A stretch of 11,786 bases of DNA from Succinatimonas sp. UBA7265 (GTDB taxonomy: Bacteria > Pseudomonadota > Gammaproteobacteria > Enterobacterales > Succinivibrionaceae), in assembly GCA_002473165.1 (NCBI GenBank), contig DKSD01000019.1, positions 1 through 11,786 of the forward strand, read 5' to 3'. Shown here piece after piece: positions 1 through 6,460 of the stretch. Within the stretch, counting starts at the first letter, position 1. Each line of letters opens with the position of its first letter. A program made the translations under genes and the position numbers. The notes beneath the pieces are model-generated. The model saw nothing but the letters and a program-made list of their open reading frames with translations, made no database searches and had not been told where the DNA came from.

Positions 1-2
1 TT

Positions 3-467
3 TATTTTTGGACAGTTCCTTACCTTTTTGTAAAACTGTACCTGTACGATCTGCGCATCGACGACGGCGCGAGGATAGGCGACCGCTGGTTTATGCCCTT
101 TAAGATGACTACCGTGACCGTGCTTGCACTTGCGCTGATCTGCTTCATCGCTTTCAGGAAGCTCAGGCTTGGGCATAATGCTTTCATTAACGGGATGTCT
201 TCATGTATGCTCGGGGTTTACATCATCCACGAGCATCCGGCCATGCGCAAGTGGCTGTGGGTTGATCACTTGCAAGTGAAAGAGCACCTAGATTTGACAT
301 ACTTTGTCCCGTGGGCGCTCTTGGTGATCCTGCTGGTATTCCTGTGCTGCACGTTCATTGAATTTCTGCGCGGAAGGCTGACGGCCAGGCTGTACGCCAG
401 TCTTACCGCCAAACTTGCGCCGTTAGATGGCAGATTAAAGGCAGGCTTTGCGGGAAATAAAGGATAA
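3..467 (+). CDS. Acyltransferase-3 family membrane protein, C-terminal part (5' end outside window)
   Basis: The frame is open from the left edge of the window, so the gene begins outside it; 154 codons to a TAA stop are visible, and the internal ATG at 93 is not the true start. The visible part has two strongly hydrophobic stretches (about codons 34-48 and 105-121 of the visible part). Between them lies the segment N-x-F-I-N-G-M-S-S-C-M-L-G-V-Y-I-I-H-E-H-P, a good match to the last helices of O-antigen/exopolysaccharide acyltransferases (Acyl_transf_3, OafA/WecH type), where a Y-x-I/L-H-x-H motif near the C-terminus is typical. Such proteins transfer acetyl or other acyl groups to surface sugars at the inner membrane. 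The catalytic His-Arg region of the family lies N-terminally and is not in this window, so substrate and activity cannot be judged. The tail after the last helix is short and basic, consistent with a cytoplasmic end. Confidence 0.75.
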   Translation, partial: YFWTVPYLFVKLYLYDLRIDDGARIGDRWFMPFKMTTVTVLALALICFIAFRKLRLGHNAFINGMSSCMLGVYIIHEHPAMRKWLWVDHLQVKEHLDLTYFVPWALLVILLVFLCCTFIEFLRGRLTARLYASLTAKLAPLDGRLKAGFAGNKG

Positions 468-486
468 AAGCCTGGCTGTTTTCTCA
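442..486 (+). terminator. Weak possible terminator of the acyltransferase gene
   Basis: An 8-bp inverted repeat (CAGGCTTT at 442-449, AAAGCCTG at 467-474) flanks the TAA stop with a 17-nt loop and is followed by a moderately T-rich stretch (GTTTTCTCAATTTT). The stem is short, the loop long and the T-run broken, so termination would be weak at best. Confidence 0.25.
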
Positions 487-545
487 ATTTTGCGGCAAGG
501 CGCGGCCGTTTCGTGAAGCGCGGCAGCCGTGGCGCCCGGCAAAAA

Positions 546-554
546 TGGTACGAT
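546..554 (+). promoter_or_regulatory. Possible extended -10 promoter for the EAL/HDOD-like gene
   Basis: In the 175-bp gap before the gene at 643 there is a TG-G-TACGAT element, an extended -10 arrangement with two mismatches from TATAAT. No convincing -35 hexamer lies 16-18 bp upstream. A transcript would start near 561, giving a leader of about 80 nt. The same TGn arrangement precedes three other genes in the window, which raises its credibility slightly. Confidence 0.3.
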
Positions 555-642
555 CGTTCTGCAAGACGGAAAGGAATATTGCTAAGCTAAATTCAGGGCG
601 GAGTACAGGGCTTCGCCGTAACGCTACCGCTGTTAGGCTCAC

Positions 643-2022
643 ATGTCTGATCAGAATCTCTACAACAAGGGCTATACGGGCGAGGTTCCCTCAAAGAACC
701 GCTGCTGCCTGTATGAGCGCCTGCCGCTGGACAACGCGGCGGGGCGCTGCGAGATCTACGCGCTTTCGCTCTCGCCCGGACACACGCTGGGGGATGAGCC
801 GGTAGGCGCCGAGCAGACGGCGGATCTGTTGCAGAGCCTTTTGTGCAACGCCAACGCCGACTATCTGCTGCACCCGGAAACCGGCCAGGTGATGGTGCAG
901 GCCGCGCCCACCGCTGACTGGCTGCGCTACCGCGATCGCATTTCCGAAAAACACCTGATCATCAGGCTTCCGGATTCCTACCACCTGGCAGAAGGCGAAG
1001 AGCGCGTCATGCTCGGATTAAAGCGCGTGGGCGCTGAGTTTGCGATGACGCTTGGCGAGTTAGGCGATCTGCCCAAGCACCCGGAGCTATTGCGCTGCCT
1101 TGATTATGTGCTCATCGATCACCGCAACCGCTCGGGCCTGATGACCGCGTTCAACGGCCTTAAGACCGTGCAAAAAGATCTGCGCTCCATAGGCTTTAAG
1201 CCATACGGCCAGGATTTCACCATAGAGGAGAGCTCCCATTACGATCTCGTCTTAGGCTATGTCACCCCTGAGCCCATCACCTACGAAAAACGTCCGGCCT
1301 GGCAGCACGAGCTCATCCGTACCGTGGCCGAGCTCTTTTCGGGGATCTTCTCGTTCAAGGATATCAGCACGCTGGCCCGCCGCTATCCTGCCATCCAGCG
1401 CGCCATGAAAGGGATCATGAATTCCAAAAAGATCATGGAGCTCACCGGCAGGGCCGACACCATGGTCCAGGGCGGTCAGCGCCGCCTGTCGCAAAAGGAT
1501 CTGACCAGCCTTTTGTGCGTGTGCGTGGGCTACGGGCTGATCTGCGAGGCTGAAAAAGCGGTCTACGAGCGCCACGGGCTGAGCTCGCGCTTCAGCTATG
1601 ACGGCGTCGAGCTCTCATTCTTCTGGAGGGCCCTGATCGCCGGGCGCATGCTCGAGTCGCTCTCCGAACAGCCCTGCGATGATTACGAGTCACGCCACGC
1701 CTTTATGGTCGGGTTCCTCTCGCAGCTGCCGGCGCTCATCCATGACACGGCGGAGAACTGTCTTAAGGAATTCATGCTCACGGCCGTCTCCTCCTTCTTC
1801 ACCGGAACATCGACGCTGGCGCTGGTGTTTAACTTCTTAAAAGCAGTGCGCGCCCATGACAGCGCGAACATCAATGTGCTCACGACCCGCTCAGGCCTGA
1901 TGATCACAAAAGAGGAATATTACAGCGATTACTACAACGCCATGATTTGGGCTGACACGGTGATCAAGGCGATCCTCGCCGAGCCGGTGCGCACCGCCGC
2001 TTATCCGGGGATCAGCGTCTGA
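643..2022 (+). CDS. Degenerate EAL plus HDOD domain protein (YuxH-like), 459 aa
   Basis: This is not a textbook match, but the order of motifs follows the EAL-HDOD (YuxH-type) regulators. Residues about 17-212 look like a worn EAL domain: LIIRLP (105-110) sits where the E-x-L motif should be, LDYVLIDHR (153-161) matches the strand normally reading ad-hVKiD, and YDLVLGYVTPEPI (200-212) matches the G-hd-hhQGYfFskPe end. The metal- and c-di-GMP-binding acidic residues are missing, so phosphodiesterase activity is unlikely. Residues about 221-420 resemble HDOD: an amphipathic start, FFWRALIAGRMLE (326-338), and AFMVGFLSQLPALI (353-366), which matches the FllGhhS-Ld-ll signature. HDOD domains are HD-like without catalytic metal ligands and act in signalling. 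No signal peptide or membrane segment is seen, so it is probably cytoplasmic. The start is ATG, with a weak TTAGG six bases upstream. It stands alone on this strand and ends in a strong terminator. An alternative is a lineage-specific protein of unknown fold. Confidence 0.6.
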   Translation: MSDQNLYNKGYTGEVPSKNRCCLYERLPLDNAAGRCEIYALSLSPGHTLGDEPVGAEQTADLLQSLLCNANADYLLHPETGQVMVQAAPTADWLRYRDRISEKHLIIRLPDSYHLAEGEERVMLGLKRVGAEFAMTLGELGDLPKHPELLRCLDYVLIDHRNRSGLMTAFNGLKTVQKDLRSIGFKPYGQDFTIEESSHYDLVLGYVTPEPITYEKRPAWQHELIRTVAELFSGIFSFKDISTLARRYPAIQRAMKGIMNSKKIMELTGRADTMVQGGQRRLSQKDLTSLLCVCVGYGLICEAEKAVYERHGLSSRFSYDGVELSFFWRALIAGRMLESLSEQPCDDYESRHAFMVGFLSQLPALIHDTAENCLKEFMLTAVSSFFTGTSTLALVFNFLKAVRAHDSANINVLTTRSGLMITKEEYYSDYYNAMIWADTVIKAILAEPVRTAAYPGISV

Positions 2023-2037
2023 GAGAGCTTAATACGG

Positions 2038-2078
2038 CAAGGCGGCGGCCGTCCTAAGACAGCCGCCGCCTTGTTTTT
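2038..2078 (+). terminator. Strong intrinsic terminator after the EAL/HDOD-like gene
   Basis: A perfect 12-bp GC-rich inverted repeat (CAAGGCGGCGGC at 2038-2049, GCCGCCGCCTTG at 2062-2073) has a further inner GTC-CTAA-GAC stem and is followed by TTTTT at 2074-2078. It lies between the convergent stops of the gene at 643-2022 and prs. On the minus strand the hairpin is followed by CCGTATTAAG rather than a T-run, so it should work mainly for the plus-strand gene, though the stem may also protect the 3' end of prs mRNA. Confidence 0.9.
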
Positions 2079-2088
2079 GCGTGATTGG

Positions 2089-3042
2089 TTACAGCGCGGC
2101 CTGGAACATCGCGGAGATCGACTCCTCGTTGCTGATGCGCCGGATGGCCTCGGCGAGCATGGGCGAGAGCGTGAGCTGGCGGAAATTCTTCAGTTTTAAG
2201 AAGCGCTCCGTGGCCGGGATGGTGTCGGACACCACCATGGTGTCTATAGCCGATTTTGAGACGTTGTCATAGGCGTCGCCTGAGAGCACCGGATGGGTCA
2301 CATAGGCGTAGACGGTGCGGGCGCCGCGCTCTTTTAAGGCCGCGGCAGCCTTGCACAGCGTGCCGGCGGTGTCGACGATGTCATCGACGATGATGCAGTC
2401 GCGGTCTTTGACCTCGCCGATGAGGTTCATTACCTCAGAGACGTTCGGGCGCGGGCGGCGCTTGTCGATGATCGCGATGTCGGCGTTGTTGAGCAACTTG
2501 GCGATGGCGCGGGCGCGCACGACGCCGCCCATGTCCGGCGACACAATGCAGGGATCTTTAAGGCCGAGGTTTTTCATGTCGTCGACAAAGATCTGCGAGG
2601 AGAAGCAGTTGTCGACCGGCACGTCGAAAAAGCCCTGGATCTGTTCGGCATGGAGATCGACGGTGAGCACGCGATCAACGCCCACGGCCGAGAGGAAGTC
2701 GGCGACGACCTTGGCGGAGATCGGCACGCGAGCCGAGCGCAGGCGGCGGTCCTGGCGGGCGTAGCCGAAATATGGGACCACGGCGGTGATGCGGCCGGCG
2801 GAGGCGCGGCGCATCGCGTCGATCATGACGATGAGCTCCATAAGGTTGTCGTTAGTGGGCGCGCAGGTTGACTGGATGATGAACACGTCATCGCCGCGGA
2901 CGTTCTCGTTGATCTGCACGCAGATCTCCCCGTCGGAAAAACGGGCCACGGTGGCGTCGCCGAGCCTGGTGTAGAGGCGGGCGGCAATTTTCTTGGCAAG
3001 CTCAGGAACGGCATTCCCGGCAAAGAGCTTCATGTCAGCCAT
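2089..3042 (-). CDS. prs: Ribose-phosphate pyrophosphokinase (PRPP synthetase)
   Basis: The enzyme makes 5-phosphoribosyl-1-pyrophosphate from ribose 5-phosphate and ATP in the cytoplasm, the shared precursor of purines, pyrimidines, NAD, histidine and tryptophan. The 317-aa product is near-identical in layout to E. coli Prs (315 aa). It has an N-terminal GRFSDGE-like segment (RFSDGE, 34-39), the YFGYARQDRR ATP loop (91-100), DLHAEQIQGFFD (130-141) with the metal-binding His131, the catalytic flexible loop with Lys194 and Arg196 (IIDKRRPR), and the PRPP-binding loop VDDIVDTAGT (219-228). The C-terminus LAEAIRRISNEESISAMF is the gammaproteobacterial form. The ATG start is fixed by this alignment; a clear Shine-Dalgarno is lacking (only GGGAT about 8 bases upstream). 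It follows ispE with a 78-bp gap holding its own promoter, so it can be made both with and independently of the ycaO-lolB-ispE transcript. Confidence 0.98.
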   Translation of the reverse strand: MADMKLFAGNAVPELAKKIAARLYTRLGDATVARFSDGEICVQINENVRGDDVFIIQSTCAPTNDNLMELIVMIDAMRRASAGRITAVVPYFGYARQDRRLRSARVPISAKVVADFLSAVGVDRVLTVDLHAEQIQGFFDVPVDNCFSSQIFVDDMKNLGLKDPCIVSPDMGGVVRARAIAKLLNNADIAIIDKRRPRPNVSEVMNLIGEVKDRDCIIVDDIVDTAGTLCKAAAALKERGARTVYAYVTHPVLSGDAYDNVSKSAIDTMVVSDTIPATERFLKLKNFRQLTLSPMLAEAIRRISNEESISAMFQAAL

Positions 3043-3076
3043 ATTGAAGATCCCAAATGCTTAAGATAAGAGGAGA

Positions 3077-3094
3077 TCCGCACTTGCGTGCGGA
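3077..3094 (-). promoter_or_regulatory. 5'-terminal hairpin in the prs leader, GCAA tetraloop
   Basis: On the minus strand TCCGCAC-GCAA-GTGCGGA forms a perfect 7-bp stem closed by a GCAA (GNRA class) tetraloop. It begins about 8 bases after the -10 hexamer, so the prs mRNA would start almost exactly with this hairpin. Stem-loops at the very 5' end are known to slow mRNA decay (ompA is the model case). The following sequence is TCTCCTCTTATCTT, pyrimidine-rich but not a clean U-run, so a role as terminator of the ispE transcript is possible but less likely. Confidence 0.5.
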
Positions 3095-3101
3095 CGTGCG
3101 A

Positions 3102-3110
3102 ATTATAGCA
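3102..3110 (-). promoter_or_regulatory. prs promoter, extended -10 (TGCTATAAT)
   Basis: The ispE-prs gap holds a consensus TATAAT (rc of 3102-3107) preceded by TG-C, a perfect extended -10 element. No recognisable -35 is found 16-18 bp upstream, as expected for an extended -10 promoter. Predicted transcription start is about 3094-3096, leaving a leader of about 52 nt before the prs ATG. Confidence 0.7.
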
Positions 3111-3120
3111 CCGCCGAAGA

Positions 3121-3972
3121 TTAAAGCCCCGCGGCGTCAAGGGCGGCAATGATCGGGTTTTTAAGGCAGGATTGCGCGGCAAAAGCGCTGCGCCCTTCAG
3201 ATAAGAGCGCGCGCTCGCAGGCGCGCGCCTGCTCCTCTTTTTCAAAGGAGACAAAGCACGATGAACCTGATCCGGACATGCGCGCTTTGCCGAACTCTGA
3301 GAGGCGGGAGATCAGTTCCCGAACCTCAGGGAAGCGGCGCGAAACTACCGGGGTGAACGCGTTCTCAAAGGGCGCTGAGAGCAGTTCCCGGAGGCTGCGC
3401 TTTTTGCTGTCGCGCTTTAAATGAGGATCGGCAAAGAGCTCGGCCGTCGGGGCTTTGCATCCGGGGTTGCACACGACATACCAGCGCTGCGGGTATTCGA
3501 TCTCCAAAAGCTCGGTCCCCGTGCCCTGGGCAAAACAGGTTTTGCCTTTTATAAAAATCGGCACATCGGCGCCAAGCCCGGCGGCCAGGGCAAGCAGCTC
3601 CTCTTCAGGCAGACGCAGTTTCCAAAGCCGGTTTAAGACCAAAAGCGCCGTGGCGGCGTTGCCTGAACCCCCGCCGACGCCCCCGCCTGCGGGGAGGCGT
3701 TTTGCGGCGCGGATGCGGCAGCCGCAGGATTTCTTTACATAGGCGTGCATGAGCCTTGCGGCCTTCATGATGAGGTTTTGCTCAGGTGGGATGTCCAGAG
3801 AGCACTCAAGCGTGATTTCGCCGTTGTCTGATGTCTCAAAATCGAGGCGATCGCCTGCGTTTAGCACCACAAAGAGCGTCTGCAGGCTGTGGTAGCCGTC
3901 AGGGCGGCGGCCGGTGATATAGAGGAATTCGTTGAGCTTGCAGGGGGAGGTGCAGGAGAAGGAGGCGCTCAT
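3121..3972 (-). CDS. ispE: 4-diphosphocytidyl-2-C-methyl-D-erythritol kinase
   Basis: IspE phosphorylates the 2-hydroxyl of CDP-methylerythritol with ATP, the fourth step of the MEP pathway to isopentenyl diphosphate, in the cytoplasm. The 283-aa length equals that of E. coli IspE. Visible family marks are the N-terminal SP-x-KLN-x-FLYITGRRPDGYH segment with the catalytic Lys12, the glycine-rich GHMP-kinase ATP loop (LPAGGGVGGGSGNAAT, 93-108), and LGADVPIF (133-140) with catalytic Asp136. The late RMSGSGSSCFVSF segment is the third GHMP motif. One oddity is that the usual small-hydrophobic surroundings of the KLN motif (AKLNLFL) read CKLNEFL here, though the catalytic Lys and Asn are kept. 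The ATG overlaps the TGA of lolB as ATGA, so translation is coupled; the same lolB-ispE pair is found next to each other in many gammaproteobacteria. Confidence 0.97.
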   Translation of the reverse strand: MSASFSCTSPCKLNEFLYITGRRPDGYHSLQTLFVVLNAGDRLDFETSDNGEITLECSLDIPPEQNLIMKAARLMHAYVKKSCGCRIRAAKRLPAGGGVGGGSGNAATALLVLNRLWKLRLPEEELLALAAGLGADVPIFIKGKTCFAQGTGTELLEIEYPQRWYVVCNPGCKAPTAELFADPHLKRDSKKRSLRELLSAPFENAFTPVVSRRFPEVRELISRLSEFGKARMSGSGSSCFVSFEKEEQARACERALLSEGRSAFAAQSCLKNPIIAALDAAGL

Positions 3973-4559
3973 TGAGCTCCTGCCTTAAAGCTGCGCACGC
4001 TGAGCTTTAGCATGGCGCTCCCGCGCTTTACGGTGATGTTTTGCGGCACCCGCAGGCCGCCCTGCTCAAGCTGCCCTTCATAGCTCACCTCAAGGCCGTT
4101 CCACTCTGTCCCTTCAATGCGCCCGCCGGCGCCGCGCCTTACCCTGCCCTCAGGGATCCCCAAAAAGATCTTTTTGGCCTCGGAGAGCGGCAGCTCTATG
4201 CCAAAGACCTCGCGAAAGACCGCGACAGCGGCCTCGTCGCGAAACGTCCTGCCGTCATAAGTGAACGCCACGGAGCTTTGCGTGGCGCTTACGGTCGCAG
4301 CCGTGTTCCCAAAAGGGGTCGTGAGCGCGAGCACGAAGCCGCCCGGGATCCCGTCTAAGGTATAGCCGGCGCTCTGGCGGCCTTCAGGGGCGATGATCCC
4401 GGCGCGGCCTTCGGCTTTAAAAAAGCGCAATTCTTCAAGGGCTCGGGCGTTGTCTTCCCAGGATGTGAACACGCGGTGTTCGGGGGCCTCGGACACCGTG
4501 CAGCCTGAGAGCAGCGCTCCGAGCGCGGCTGCGGCGAGCAGCGCTTTAAGCTTTTTCAT
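3969..4559 (-). CDS. lolB: Outer-membrane lipoprotein receptor LolB
   Basis: LolB receives lipoproteins from the periplasmic carrier LolA and inserts them into the inner leaflet of the outer membrane. The 196-aa product starts with a lipoprotein signal peptide: basic MKKLK, a hydrophobic core and the lipobox L-S-G-C with the modified Cys20. Residue +2 is Thr, not Asp, so Lol sorting to the outer membrane is expected. The mature part carries the family pattern: a W-x-x-N-A-x-x-LEEL start (34-44), the strands around GRAGI and GYTLDG, ALTTPFGNTAATV (78-90), where E. coli has LLLTNPLGSTELEL, and LPLSEAKKIFLGIP (123-136). Overall identity to E. coli LolB is modest, as is normal for this protein; the position just upstream of ispE clinches the call. 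Its first 14 nt lie inside the 3' end of ycaO, and its stop overlaps the ispE start. Confidence 0.92.
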   Translation of the reverse strand: MKKLKALLAAAALGALLSGCTVSEAPEHRVFTSWEDNARALEELRFFKAEGRAGIIAPEGRQSAGYTLDGIPGGFVLALTTPFGNTAATVSATQSSVAFTYDGRTFRDEAAVAVFREVFGIELPLSEAKKIFLGIPEGRVRRGAGGRIEGTEWNGLEVSYEGQLEQGGLRVPQNITVKRGSAMLKLSVRSFKAGAQ

Positions 4560-6330
4560 CGAGATCGGCCTCCCTGACGGCGGTGTAGATGCGGATGAGT
4601 TCCTGGTGGGCGCTAAAGCCCCTTAAGCTCAAATCGCTGCCGCGCAGATTGAAAAAGCGCTCGCGCCCCTCGAGGTGAGCTTCTACGTGCGCGAACGTCT
4701 CCTCCCCGAAGAGATCGCACAGCGCCTTGTCGTAATCGCGCGGCTGCACCCGCGGATCCTGCCTGGCTTCAATGGCCTTTTGCAGGCAGGCGTAAAAGCG
4801 CACCCGCGGCAGCGGGAAGATCCCGGTGTTGTAGGAGAGCGTCCAGCGCGCGTACTCAAGCGCGCTGCTCAAATCCCCCGCGGCCAGCGCCAGCAGGCAC
4901 TTGAGCTCGCCAAAGCGCAAAAACGCCCAGGCCGTGCCCTTGTCAGGGAGCACGCCCAGCGCTGCGCAGACTAAGGCCGAATCGTCCTGGGCCTCGTCGC
5001 AGAGCTCATCAAAATAGCTTTTGTAGGTCTCAGGGCTTTCGTCGGAGTCTGGCAGCGAGAGCAGCGACTGCTGGAAGTCTATGCCCTGGTTTTGGTTGTC
5101 GTAGACGAGATCGTCCACGGGATAAACCTCGCTCATGCCCGGCACGATCACGCGGTAGGCGGGCACGCCCAGACTGCGGTAGCTGCGCAGGTAGATGTCA
5201 AAGCCCAGCTTGCCGATCATGTAGCGCAGCGCCTTGTACTGATCGTGGGTGCTGCCTTGGAAATCCCAGGCGACGAAGCGAAAATCGGGATCGCGGCGCA
5301 GCATCTGCATGGGCAGCAGGCCGGTGGAGTCGACGAAGTGGGACACGAGGTTTACGGGATCGGACGTCTGTTCCAGCGAGAACGTCGGCGTCTCGAAGCT
5401 GTCGAGATCCGAGAACGTGCGCCCCTGCATGAGTTCGGTGAGCGTGCGGTCTAACGCGACCTCAAAGATCGGGTGGGCGCCGAACGAGGCGCAGCACGTG
5501 CCGTTGCCCTGGTTGAAGAGCACGATGCACACGACCGGGAAACGCCCGCCTAAAGAGGCGTCTAGGGCGATGGCCTTAAAGCCGTTGCCTTGCAGCTGCT
5601 TTAAGGTCTCGGCGCTGCGCGGGCAGCGCGAGATCACCTCCGCGGGGATCTCCGGCAGGCTCAGGCCTTTTTTGATGATCTCGCTTTTGACATAGCGCTC
5701 GATGATCTCAGAGAGCGCCTGCACCAGGGCTTCGTAATCGCTGTTGCCCGCGCTCATGCCGTTTGAGCCGTACAGGCAGTCCAGCAGGTTTACCGGGAAA
5801 TACACCACCTCGCCGTTGCGGGCGTTTGTAAAAGGCAGCGAACACACGCCGCGGGCAAAAGATGAGGATTGCAGATCGACAAGATCCTCAAGCCCGAGAT
5901 CGAGATCTTTTGCGTAAAAGGAGCGCAGCGAGGCGTTGAGCACTTCCTGGGGCAGCGGATGTTTTAAGGGGTTGCCTTCCTCGTCTGAGAGCGCGTCATC
6001 GGGTATGGGAGTCCAGCGTTCGTCTTTAAAATGCACGTAAGGGGCTTCGGAGGCCTGCAATCCCAGAAAGCAGTCAGAGAAAGACATGTGCGTGGACAGC
6101 CTTTCATAAAGCTCGCCGTAGGCCGAGCACAAAGCCGCGAGCTTTGACGATCCCTTGCCGTTTGAGTAGATCTGCGGGCAGCGTGCAAACGAGAGGTGCA
6201 CGGACCAGATGTTGGGCAGCGGGTTGAGCCACAGGCTCTCCTCCGTCTCGAGGTTGAGTTTTTTAAGGCCGCTGCGAAAGCGCTCGAGGCTCTCTTCAAG
6301 CGGTGCGTCTTTGCCGATCAGATCTGTCAT
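4546..6330 (-). CDS. ycaO: YcaO family ATP-binding protein (E. coli YcaO type)
   Basis: From the ATG at 6330 the protein has 594 aa and aligns along its length with E. coli YcaO (586 aa): GKDAxLExSxxRF at the start, WLNPxPNxWSVH (34-45), and NGKGxxKxAAL (57-67). YcaO proteins bind ATP and activate amide bonds; peptide-modifying members make azolines, while E. coli YcaO lacks a known peptide substrate and has been linked genetically to RimO-dependent methylthiolation of ribosomal protein S12. ATP-site residues are present: S-x-x-x-E-x-x-ER (69-77), NGMSAGN (190-196), E200, SE-x-x-ERY (207-213), and R295 plus E299 in ALDRTLTEL. A helical, TPR-like C-terminal part (about 490-560) matches E. coli. 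No leader-peptide or dehydrogenase gene is nearby, so an azole natural-product cluster is unlikely. The frame remains open to an ATG at 6405, but those 25 codons cover the promoter and have no homologous counterpart. No clear Shine-Dalgarno precedes 6330. It heads the ycaO-lolB-ispE operon. Confidence 0.95.
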   Translation of the reverse strand: MTDLIGKDAPLEESLERFRSGLKKLNLETEESLWLNPLPNIWSVHLSFARCPQIYSNGKGSSKLAALCSAYGELYERLSTHMSFSDCFLGLQASEAPYVHFKDERWTPIPDDALSDEEGNPLKHPLPQEVLNASLRSFYAKDLDLGLEDLVDLQSSSFARGVCSLPFTNARNGEVVYFPVNLLDCLYGSNGMSAGNSDYEALVQALSEIIERYVKSEIIKKGLSLPEIPAEVISRCPRSAETLKQLQGNGFKAIALDASLGGRFPVVCIVLFNQGNGTCCASFGAHPIFEVALDRTLTELMQGRTFSDLDSFETPTFSLEQTSDPVNLVSHFVDSTGLLPMQMLRRDPDFRFVAWDFQGSTHDQYKALRYMIGKLGFDIYLRSYRSLGVPAYRVIVPGMSEVYPVDDLVYDNQNQGIDFQQSLLSLPDSDESPETYKSYFDELCDEAQDDSALVCAALGVLPDKGTAWAFLRFGELKCLLALAAGDLSSALEYARWTLSYNTGIFPLPRVRFYACLQKAIEARQDPRVQPRDYDKALCDLFGEETFAHVEAHLEGRERFFNLRGSDLSLRGFSAHQELIRIYTAVREADLDEKA

Positions 6331-6378
6331 GGGATGCGGGAAAAATCGTTTAAAAATACAGTAACTGCCAAATCCGTT

Positions 6379-6387
6379 ATCATAACA
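6379..6387 (-). promoter_or_regulatory. Likely promoter of the ycaO-lolB-ispE operon, extended -10 (TGTTATGAT)
   Basis: On the minus strand TG-T-TATGAT is an extended -10 with one mismatch from TATAAT. Transcription would begin near 6372, about 42 nt before the chosen ycaO ATG (6330) and downstream of the alternative ATG at 6405, which argues against the longer start. The hexamer is embedded in an 11-bp palindrome, GTTAT-C-ATAAC on the plus strand (6376-6386), which could be a regulator site or chance. Confidence 0.5.
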
Positions 6388-6460
6388 CACAAGCCTGAAG
6401 GCCATGGGAGGATCCCCAGGCGCTCAGGCAGGCTAAGTTACTGATCACAAAAGGCGGTTT

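Noticed and set aside
2315..2764. Open frame of 149 aa antisense to prs
   Set aside because: A GC-rich shadow of prs with no sensible composition or ribosome binding site; prs homology is continuous here.
3043..3120. tRNA or PurR operator between ispE and prs
   Set aside because: The gap folds only into one 7-bp hairpin, too small for a tRNA, and just one half (CGCAA) of a PurR palindrome is visible.
5249..5695. Open frame of 148 aa antisense to ycaO (also 5092-5454)
   Set aside because: It lies within a well-conserved stretch of ycaO; no independent gene signals.
4546..6330. Thiazole/oxazole-modified peptide cluster around YcaO
   Set aside because: No short precursor gene, dehydrogenase or E1-like partner nearby; the protein is the stand-alone E. 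coli type.
6331..6405. Longer ycaO start at the ATG at 6405 (25 extra residues)
   Set aside because: The extra residues have no counterpart in YcaO, cover the AT-rich promoter region and lie upstream of the predicted transcription start.
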